Shown one piece after another: positions 57,986 through 64,000 of a DNA stretch of 64,000 nt; the first letter of the stretch is position 1; each line of letters opens with the position of its first letter. The stretch comes from Marinobacter aromaticivorans (GTDB taxonomy: Bacteria; Pseudomonadota; Gammaproteobacteria; Pseudomonadales; Oleiphilaceae). The stretch is from contig NZ_NIHD01000012.1 in assembly GCF_002806975.1 (NCBI RefSeq), forward strand, positions 28,803 through 92,802. Reading direction: 5' to 3'. The position numbers were made by a program, and so were the translations under genes. A model generated the notes under the pieces. The model had not been told where the DNA came from and ran no database searches. It saw only the letters and a list, made by a program, of their open reading frames with translations.

Positions 57986-59512
57986 TCAGGCGGATACCAC
58001 AGAGTTCCTGTTGGTCTGGCGATCAAACTGCCGGTAACCCAGTGCTTCCACCAGATGCGACTGCGTGACCGCATCGGCACCGTCAAGATCTGCCAGAGTG
58101 CGCGCAACGCGCAGTATCCGGTGCAGTGCCCGGGCTGACAGCCCCAGCTTCTCCATTGCGCCTGCGAGCATTTTTTCACTGGCGCCTTCAAGACTGCAGG
58201 CTTGCTGCAGCCTGCGCCCGGACAAGGTGGCATTGACACCACCACGCCGGGCCTGGCGCTCTCTGGCAAGCGCTACTCGCTCCCGCACCACTGCACTGGA
58301 TTCGCCATCACCACCTGACTGCATCAGTATAGCGCCACTTTGAACAGGCACTTCCACATGCAAATCGAACCGGTCCAAAAGCGGGCCCGAAATTTTCGAG
58401 CGATAGCGCATCACCTGCTGCGGCGTACACTGGCATTCAATGCCCGGGTGCCCGCTGTAGCCACAGGGGCAAGGATTCATTGCGCCGACAACCTGAAACC
58501 GGGCCGGGAAGTTGACCTGTCGCGCCGCCCGGCTGATGGAAATTTCGCCGGTTTCCATGGGCTCTCGCAGTACTTCCAGCACACGTCGCTCAAACTCCGG
58601 TAATTCGTCGAGAAACAGTACGCCACGGTGCGCCAGCGAGATTTCTCCGGGCCTGGGGCTGCTGCCCCCACCCACCAGCGCCACCGCCGAAGCGGTGTGG
58701 TGGGGCGATCTGAACGGCGGCTGGCGCCAGCCGCCCTCTCCTACCCGCAGCCCGGCAACCGAGTGTACGCTGGCAACCTCCATGGCGTGGTCGTCATTCA
58801 GATCCGGTAAGATCCCGGGTAACCGACTGGCCAACATGCTTTTACCGGTTCCCGGAGGGCCAAAAAACAGCAGGTTATGGGCACCTGCCGCAGCCACTTC
58901 CAGCGCCCGTCGTGGAACGCTCTGCCCACGCACATCGGCAAGATCCGGCATGCCGGAAGCGACTGCAGACTCTTGCTTTATACGGGACACAGGTATCAGC
59001 CGCGCCCGACCACAGAGGTGTTCGCACACGGCCAGAATGTGCCCCGCCGCCAGTACGTCGTCCTGGCTGGCAAGGGCAGCTTCGTCGGCGTTGTCCTTGG
59101 GCACCAGCAAATTCCGCCCCGCTTCGCGCGCAGCCAGCACAGCTGGCAGCACGCCTTTCAGGGGGCGTAGCGCACCATCGAGGGAGAGCTCTCCAAGAAA
59201 CTCACAGGAGGCAAGGCTTTCCGGGGGAATTTGCCCGGAGGCGGCGAGAATACCCAGAGCAATCGGGAGGTCGAACCGGCCACCCTCCTTGGGCAAATCG
59301 GCAGGCGCCAGATTGATGGTTATACGGCGGGCGGGAAATTCGAAGCCTGCATTCAACAGCGCGCTTCTGACACGTTCCCGGCTTTCACGCACGCCGGTTT
59401 CCGGCAGGCCAACAATAGAAAGAGCCGGAAGACCCCCGGAGAGGTGAACCTCAACAGTGACCTCGGGTGCGCAAACACCAATGCTGGCGCGGGAATGAAC
59501 GACGGCAAGCAT
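57986..59512 (-). CDS. comM: ComM/YifB-family Mg-chelatase-like AAA+ ATPase
   Basis: 508 residues from ATG 59512 (GGAAGG RBS). The N-terminal Lon-protease-like domain (VEVHLSGGLPALSIVGLPETGVRESRERVRSAL) is followed by a Mg-chelatase AAA+ module. Walker A is GPPGTGKSML (about 218), Walker B VLFLDELPEFERRVLEVLREP, then an arginine-finger region and a C-terminal domain. The family includes ComM, a hexameric helicase that extends branch migration in natural transformation. Competence in this organism is not demonstrated. Between ubiK and trmB, same strand. Confidence 0.93.
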   Translation of the reverse strand: MLAVVHSRASIGVCAPEVTVEVHLSGGLPALSIVGLPETGVRESRERVRSALLNAGFEFPARRITINLAPADLPKEGGRFDLPIALGILAASGQIPPESLASCEFLGELSLDGALRPLKGVLPAVLAAREAGRNLLVPKDNADEAALASQDDVLAAGHILAVCEHLCGRARLIPVSRIKQESAVASGMPDLADVRGQSVPRRALEVAAAGAHNLLFFGPPGTGKSMLASRLPGILPDLNDDHAMEVASVHSVAGLRVGEGGWRQPPFRSPHHTASAVALVGGGSSPRPGEISLAHRGVLFLDELPEFERRVLEVLREPMETGEISISRAARQVNFPARFQVVGAMNPCPCGYSGHPGIECQCTPQQVMRYRSKISGPLLDRFDLHVEVPVQSGAILMQSGGDGESSAVVRERVALARERQARRGGVNATLSGRRLQQACSLEGASEKMLAGAMEKLGLSARALHRILRVARTLADLDGADAVTQSHLVEALGYRQFDRQTNRNSVVSA

Positions 59513-59600
59513 AACTACCTTCCTTGGTTTGTGAATATCGCTAACGGCCGACACAAGTCGACAATCCTGAACCCCGCTTCCTGCCGGGAAGGATCCTGGC

Positions 59601-59855
59601 CTACTGTGGGTTCAGAGCTTTCTCCAGGTCGGCTACCCTTTTTTCCAGGACCTCTACCTTTTCACGGGTTTTCATAAGCACCGCTTGCTGGGCATCAAAC
59701 TCTTCACGGGTTACCAGTTCCAGGCGGGACAGCACCGACATAACCACAGCGCGAGCCTGGGTTTCAAAATCTTCCCGGGCGGCACGTGCCATATCCGGAA
59801 CAAACTGCCCGAACTGCCCCTGTAACTGCGCGAAAATATCCTGTGGACCTTTCAC
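59601..59855 (-). CDS. ubiK: Ubiquinone biosynthesis accessory factor UbiK
   Basis: 84 residues (YqiC/BMFP family). An N-terminal amphipathic part (MKGPQDIFAQLQGQFGQFVPDMARAAREDF) is followed by a C-terminal coiled coil (VLMKTREKVEVLEKRVADLEKAL) that trimerises. In E. coli it works with UbiJ to assist late hydroxylation steps of ubiquinone synthesis under aerobic growth. It diverges from glnK and is followed by comM. Confidence 0.9.
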   Translation of the reverse strand: MKGPQDIFAQLQGQFGQFVPDMARAAREDFETQARAVVMSVLSRLELVTREEFDAQQAVLMKTREKVEVLEKRVADLEKALNPQ

Positions 59856-59964
59856 TCATCACCTCACTGATTAAAATAATGTCCGGTTTCGGCCAAAAGG
59901 CGGGTGCCGTGACCGGTTTGCAGCAGTGTATCATACCGCCAGCCCTGCCATACTAGGCACGGTG

Positions 59965-59981
59965 CGCACTATAATGGTGGT
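59965..59981. promoter_or_regulatory. NtrC-type enhancer site 1 upstream of glnK
   Basis: CGCACTATAATGGTGGT matches the strong E. coli NtrC site TGCACTAAAATGGTGCA at 13 of 17 positions, with the core GCACTATAATGGTG differing at one base. It lies about 155 bp upstream of the sigma-54 element. Motif only; binding inferred. Confidence 0.7.
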
Positions 59982-60026
59982 GCCCGCCCTGCAGCCTGCT
60001 CAACTGTGGCTCAAGGCGAAGCAAAA

Positions 60027-60043
60027 CGCTCCATTGTGGTGCG
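60027..60043. promoter_or_regulatory. NtrC-type enhancer site 2 upstream of glnK
   Basis: CGCTCCATTGTGGTGCG keeps the GC..GGTGC half-sites of the NtrC dyad. It is centred 62 bp downstream of site 1 and about 90 bp upstream of the sigma-54 promoter, a normal enhancer position. Confidence 0.6.
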
Positions 60044-60118
60044 CAATCTGGTTCTCGGATTCGCTGAAAGCTGCGACCAGACCCGCTCAGAAAACTGATT
60101 TCAAAAGATTTTTTTGCG

Positions 60119-60135
60119 TTGGCATACCCGGTGCT
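60119..60135 (+). promoter_or_regulatory. Sigma-54 promoter for glnK-amtB
   Basis: TTGGCATACCCGGTGCT has the invariant GG (60121-60122) and GC (60133-60134) exactly 10 bp apart, as in TGGCAC-N5-TTGCA. Predicted start near 60146 gives a leader of about 100 nt. With two NtrC sites upstream this is the standard nitrogen-limitation control of glnK-amtB. Confidence 0.8.
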
Positions 60136-60137
60136 AA

Positions 60138-60584
<447 letters not shown>

Positions 60585-60650
60585 TCCCGCTCTGATTATT
60601 TGACAGCCAACGCAAAAAAAATCTGAAGTGCCTTGTGCGGAGGGCTTCCC

Positions 60651-61919
60651 ATGGAAAGCAATGTTTTTCACCTGCAGTATGCAATAGATACCTTTTATTT
60701 CCTGATGTGCGGCGCATTAGTTATGTGGATGGCCGCGGGTTTTGCCATGCTCGAGTCCGGGCTGGTTCGAGCGAAAAACACCACCGAAATTCTCACCAAA
60801 AACGTCGCACTTTATGCCATCGCCTGCATCATGTATCTGGTGTGTGGCTACGCCATCATGTACGACGGCGCCCTGCTTCTGAACGGCATAGGGCAAACGC
60901 ATGCCGCTATCATATTGGGGCAGTTTGCTGCCCGGGAGGGTGGCTTTGAAGGCGGTGCGATATACTCCAGCGCGGCGGATTTCTTCTTTCAGGTGGTGTT
61001 CGTGGCCACTGCCATGTCGATCGTATCCGGCGCTGTGGCAGAACGCATGAAGCTGTGGGCATTCCTGGCTTTTGCTGCTGTGATGACCGGGGTTATCTAC
61101 CCGCTGGAAGGTTCCTGGACCTGGGGTGGCAGGGACGTTTTCGGTTTGTATAACCTGGGCGAGCTAGGCTTCAGCGACTTTGCCGGTTCCGGCATTGTCC
61201 ATCTGGCTGGTGCAGCCGCGGCCCTTGCCGGCGTGCTCTTGCTGGGCGCCCGGAAAGGTAAATACGGACCCAATGGCGAAATCCGCGCGATTCCCGGCTC
61301 GAACCTGCCGCTGGCCGCGCTGGGTACCTTTATTCTCTGGATGGGCTGGTTTGGCTTCAACGGTGGTTCTGTCCTGAAACTGGGCGACATTGCCAGCGCC
61401 AATTCAGTTGCCATGGTATTCCTCAACACCAACGCGGCTGCCGCCGGCGGTGCCATAGCCGCTCTGATAACCGGTCGCCTGCTGTTCGGCAAAGCGGACC
61501 TGACCATGCTCCTCAACGGAGCCATTGCAGGCCTGGTGGTTATCACCGCCGAACCTTCCACGCCCAGCGCGCTGGTTGCAACTCTCTGGGGCAGTCTGGG
61601 TGGCATAGCGGTTGTGTTCAGCATCATCTTTCTGGACAGGCTTCGCATTGACGATCCGGTAGGCGCCATCTCGGCACACGGTATATGCGGCTTACTCGGG
61701 CTTTTTCTGGTACCGGTCACGAACGGCGATGCAAGTTTCAGCGGGCAACTGATTGGCGCAGCAACCATCTTCGGCTGGGTGTTCCTTGCCAGTCTGCTGG
61801 TGTGGGGCATTATAAAAGCGGTGATGGGGATACGTGTCAGCGAAGAGGATGAATACGACGGCGTTGACTTGTCTGAGTGCGGTATGGAGGCCTATCCGGA
61901 GTTTGTAACCGCGGGGTAA
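60651..61919 (+). CDS. amtB: Ammonium transporter
   Basis: Trimeric ammonium channel of the inner membrane, 422 residues with about 11 membrane helices. The pore His pair is present: GSGIVHLAGAAAALAG (first) and GAISAHGICGLLGL (second). A Phe-gate region and the AVMTGVIYPLEGSWTWGG motif are also seen. The N-terminus MESNVFHLQYAIDTFYFLMCG lacks an obvious signal peptide, as in many Pseudomonas-type Amt. ATG 60651 with GGAGGG upstream was preferred over a TTG 18 nt earlier. Co-transcribed with glnK. Confidence 0.96.
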   Translation: MESNVFHLQYAIDTFYFLMCGALVMWMAAGFAMLESGLVRAKNTTEILTKNVALYAIACIMYLVCGYAIMYDGALLLNGIGQTHAAIILGQFAAREGGFEGGAIYSSAADFFFQVVFVATAMSIVSGAVAERMKLWAFLAFAAVMTGVIYPLEGSWTWGGRDVFGLYNLGELGFSDFAGSGIVHLAGAAAALAGVLLLGARKGKYGPNGEIRAIPGSNLPLAALGTFILWMGWFGFNGGSVLKLGDIASANSVAMVFLNTNAAAAGGAIAALITGRLLFGKADLTMLLNGAIAGLVVITAEPSTPSALVATLWGSLGGIAVVFSIIFLDRLRIDDPVGAISAHGICGLLGLFLVPVTNGDASFSGQLIGAATIFGWVFLASLLVWGIIKAVMGIRVSEEDEYDGVDLSECGMEAYPEFVTAG

Positions 61920-61934
61920 CAAGCTCCCATTCGC

Positions 61935-61970
61935 AAATGGAGGGAGCATGTCTGTACGCCCCTCCATTTA
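61935..61970 (+). terminator. Hairpin after amtB
   Basis: AAATGGAGG (61935-61943) pairs with CCTCCATTT (61961-61969). The T run is short (TTTA), so termination may be partial. The remaining 100 bp before the DUF4123 gene show no further feature. Confidence 0.7.
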
Positions 61971-62070
61971 CATCGTGCTGCTTTCTGATGCCGGTTATGA
62001 GAAGTCCGGCAGGTGACAGGGTTTTCGGGTTCCGCTACTATCTCAGGGCATTTTGGCCATCTAAGGATAG

Positions 62071-62949
62071 ATGAAGGCAGCCATGACGGATATCACAGCC
62101 CTGAGCCGGGAGGCTCACAGAACCACATCGTTTTTTCACCACACTGACCCTTTTAAAGCAGATGCCAGCTGGTATCTGGTTGATCAGGCAAGGCACCCCG
62201 AGGCCTTGCGCCTGTTGTTTGAGCATGACCCCGCGCCAGTTTACGAACTGCCCTATATTCACTCGGAATACCGTGGACACGCCTATAGTGGCCCACTGCT
62301 TATTCAGCCTGTCACCCGTCAGAGTGAAGAGTGGCTGCACAGCTGGCTGACAGAAGGCAAAGCCCTTGCTCTATATGGCCCGCCATTGGCGCCTGAAGCG
62401 ATCTGCAATCACCTTGTCGGCCTGAATACCATCCGGGCAATTTACGGCGATAGCCTCTTTCGTTATGCGGATCCCGCCACACTGGGCAGTCTAGGCGCAT
62501 CGCTTTCATTGCACCAGCGCTTACGGGTGCTTGGGCCACTAACCGCCATCCATGGCCACTACGGGGGCACTAACTGGTCGCTTGTGAACAGTGAAGGTCC
62601 AGTACCTTCCAATGGGTCAGACGAGCAGCTCAAAACTCCCCTTGTACTCACCCAAGAGAATCTTGCCGCAATGGAACATTATCGCCAGAACGTGCTGGCA
62701 GAGTCACTTGCGCGGAGCAATGGGCTGGCGGATGAGGTTGTTTCGTTCTGGTTCCAGCAACTGATCACACTGGGTGCTCCGAATGAGCAAGCGTTGGCAG
62801 AAGGCGTTGAACTTCTGGCAAAACAAGGTTTTACCGGAGTTTTGAGCGAAGATGGGCTCGCTACGGTGCGCAAGACCCGGCAAGGAGCCAATTGGTCAGA
62901 CACACTGGAAGCACTTGCAGCATTGGCGCATTCACAGGAGGGAACCTGA
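62071..62949 (+). CDS. DUF4123-domain protein, probable T6SS effector adaptor
   Basis: 292 residues. The N-terminal DUF4123 domain (about 30-165) has the usual start WYLVDQARHPEALRLLFEHDPAPVYELPYIHSEY and GPPLAPEAI. DUF4123 proteins (Tap/TEC) are adaptors that load effectors onto VgrG spikes of the type VI secretion system. A second in-frame ATG at 62083 is nearly as likely a start. The hydrolase gene begins at the very next base after the stop, matching adaptor-effector coupling. No vgrG, PAAR or other T6SS gene is in the window; the gene before is amtB. Confidence 0.8.
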   Translation: MKAAMTDITALSREAHRTTSFFHHTDPFKADASWYLVDQARHPEALRLLFEHDPAPVYELPYIHSEYRGHAYSGPLLIQPVTRQSEEWLHSWLTEGKALALYGPPLAPEAICNHLVGLNTIRAIYGDSLFRYADPATLGSLGASLSLHQRLRVLGPLTAIHGHYGGTNWSLVNSEGPVPSNGSDEQLKTPLVLTQENLAAMEHYRQNVLAESLARSNGLADEVVSFWFQQLITLGAPNEQALAEGVELLAKQGFTGVLSEDGLATVRKTRQGANWSDTLEALAALAHSQEGT

Positions 62950-64000
62950 ATGGCACACTCAAGCAACCTGCCCTTTACCCCCAGCTCAGCACCGCTGGGC
63001 GCCCACGGTGCACCCATTTGCGTACACGAAAAAGCAAACGTGCGGCTGCAACGCTCGGATAACCTCGGGCGCCCCAGGGCTTTTACCCACGCCGGCACGA
63101 TCAGGGATGAAAGCGGCCATGTCGCTACGGCTGACCTGCAAAACGGCACTGAAGATACGCCGGATAATGCCGAGGCTCTCTTCACTCAACTCGTCACCGG
63201 AAACGCCAGTTGGCACTGGCCGGAGGAGCCAGAAGGCGAGCACCTGATCGGGTTCGACACCCTAAGCGAACAACGCCGCTTCGCCCCCGGCCAGCACCTC
63301 GACGAAGGGGTAGACCTCACCGTTATCCAGGACGAACGCACAGCCAGGGCCATACACTTGCCACCACCGGTGATCATTAACCTGCGCGAACCGGCACCTT
63401 CAACAGGCGATTTACTGACAGACGAGCAACTGGATTACTTCCGGGCAAACGGCAACAACGCGCTTATCTATATACACGGCTACAACGTGCCCCATGGGGA
63501 ATGGGGGCGGTTTCTGAAGTACGACAGCAGCCGCGAGCCCTACCACGGCAACGCACCGTCATTTGCAAAGGCCTATCGCTGGCACCCCGATAAAGCCACG
63601 GTTTGGCAGGATGGGAAAGCACTGTCGGGCAAAAGCACAGTTACACCGGGTGAGGAAAAGCTGAATGGCACAGGCGCCCATAACTGGGCGATTCACATGG
63701 AGTACCAGCTGAACCGCGCTGCGGGTTTTGATGGCCAGGACTGGATGCCCTACAGCCGCATTATCAATATTTCCTGGCCAGGGAACACCGGCGCCATCGA
63801 CTTCATGCAGGCGGAGCTGAATGCCATGGCAAGCGGGCGGCGTTTGGTGCCCCTACTTCACCAGCTGGCAAACGCCGGCACTGCCATCAACATCATCACT
63901 CATTCACTGGGGGCACGGGTGGGCCTGACCGCCCTGAACATTCTGGGCACCACCGGCCATCACAATCTGGTCGACCACCTGTTTCTCTGGCAGCCAGCGG
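62950..64000 (+). CDS. Alpha/beta-hydrolase, candidate T6SS lipase effector (3' truncated by window)
   Basis: Open frame from ATG 62950 to the window end, at least 350 residues. No signal peptide. The first 165 residues are polar and of unrecognised type. From about residue 170 an alpha/beta-hydrolase fold is evident: NALIYIHGYNVPHGEW (oxyanion strand with HG), then INIITHSLGARVGLTALNIL with the nucleophile elbow HSLG (Ser about 319). The remaining triad residues lie beyond the window. Immediate coupling to a DUF4123 adaptor suggests a secreted antibacterial or anti-eukaryotic lipase/esterase, but it could be another hydrolase. No immunity gene is visible yet. Confidence 0.72.
   Translation, partial: MAHSSNLPFTPSSAPLGAHGAPICVHEKANVRLQRSDNLGRPRAFTHAGTIRDESGHVATADLQNGTEDTPDNAEALFTQLVTGNASWHWPEEPEGEHLIGFDTLSEQRRFAPGQHLDEGVDLTVIQDERTARAIHLPPPVIINLREPAPSTGDLLTDEQLDYFRANGNNALIYIHGYNVPHGEWGRFLKYDSSREPYHGNAPSFAKAYRWHPDKATVWQDGKALSGKSTVTPGEEKLNGTGAHNWAIHMEYQLNRAAGFDGQDWMPYSRIINISWPGNTGAIDFMQAELNAMASGRRLVPLLHQLANAGTAINIITHSLGARVGLTALNILGTTGHHNLVDHLFLWQPA

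Overview
The window is a gammaproteobacterial chromosome segment of moderately high GC. Gene content and order point to Marinobacter or a close relative. The evidence is Pseudomonas-type gene blocks (pilT-pilU-yggS-proC-yggT-metX-metW; spoT-rpoZ-gmk-yicC-rph-crc-pyrE; oxyR-recG; ubiK-comM near glnK-amtB) together with marine and hydrocarbon-associated traits (two FadL-family porins, a phasin-like protein, a cyo quinol oxidase). The genus is an inference from synteny and protein resemblance, not from a database search. Almost everything is core genome.

Layout. 1-5.4 kb: pantothenate (panB end, panC), pgi, folate genes (folK, folB), plsY, tsaD. 5.5-9.9 kb: the macromolecular-synthesis block rpsU-dnaG-rpoD with an internal terminator and a candidate heat-shock promoter, then tRNA-Ile2(CAU). 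10.0-14.8 kb: cyoABCD quinol oxidase with an Anr/FNR-like site upstream and a Yip1-family membrane gene behind it. 15.1-22.8 kb: envelope genes (two DUF4398 lipoproteins, one with OmpA; YdcH; a FadL-family porin paired with a 1101-residue Ig-like lipoprotein), a decayed molybdopterin-oxidoreductase fragment, and a DUF2489 protein. 23.0-32.2 kb: HDOD protein, oxyR-recG, an SDR gene, ridA, and gmk-rpoZ-spoT. 32.3-36.0 kb: a four-gene segment (Usp, pseudouridine synthase, MpaB-family oxygenase, TetR) lying between gmk and yicC, which are adjacent in Pseudomonas. 36.0-45.6 kb: yicC, rph, a long hairpin element, a Crc-like protein, pyrE, a DUF4124 protein, a phasin-like protein, a DUF2782 protein, polA, fadL. 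45.7-59.9 kb: pilU/pilT, yggS-proC-yggT, a dynamin-like GTPase, metX-metW-DUF4426-rdgB-hemW, trmB, comM, ubiK. 59.9-62.0 kb: glnK-amtB under a recognisable sigma-54/NtrC control region. 62.0-64.0 kb: a DUF4123 adaptor directly followed by an alpha/beta-hydrolase that runs off the window.

The most interesting accessory signals are five. The DUF4123/hydrolase pair is a candidate type VI secretion adaptor and effector with no VgrG beside it. The FadL-family/Ig-like lipoprotein pair may form an outer-membrane uptake unit. A perfect 8-bp inverted repeat sits between the MpaB oxygenase and TetR genes. A convergent intergenic hairpin of about 115 bp looks like a dispersed repeat. The dynamin-like GTPase lies inside an otherwise conserved proC-yggT-metX block. 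Start codons were chosen from ribosome-binding sites and family starts. Several genes use TTG or GTG.
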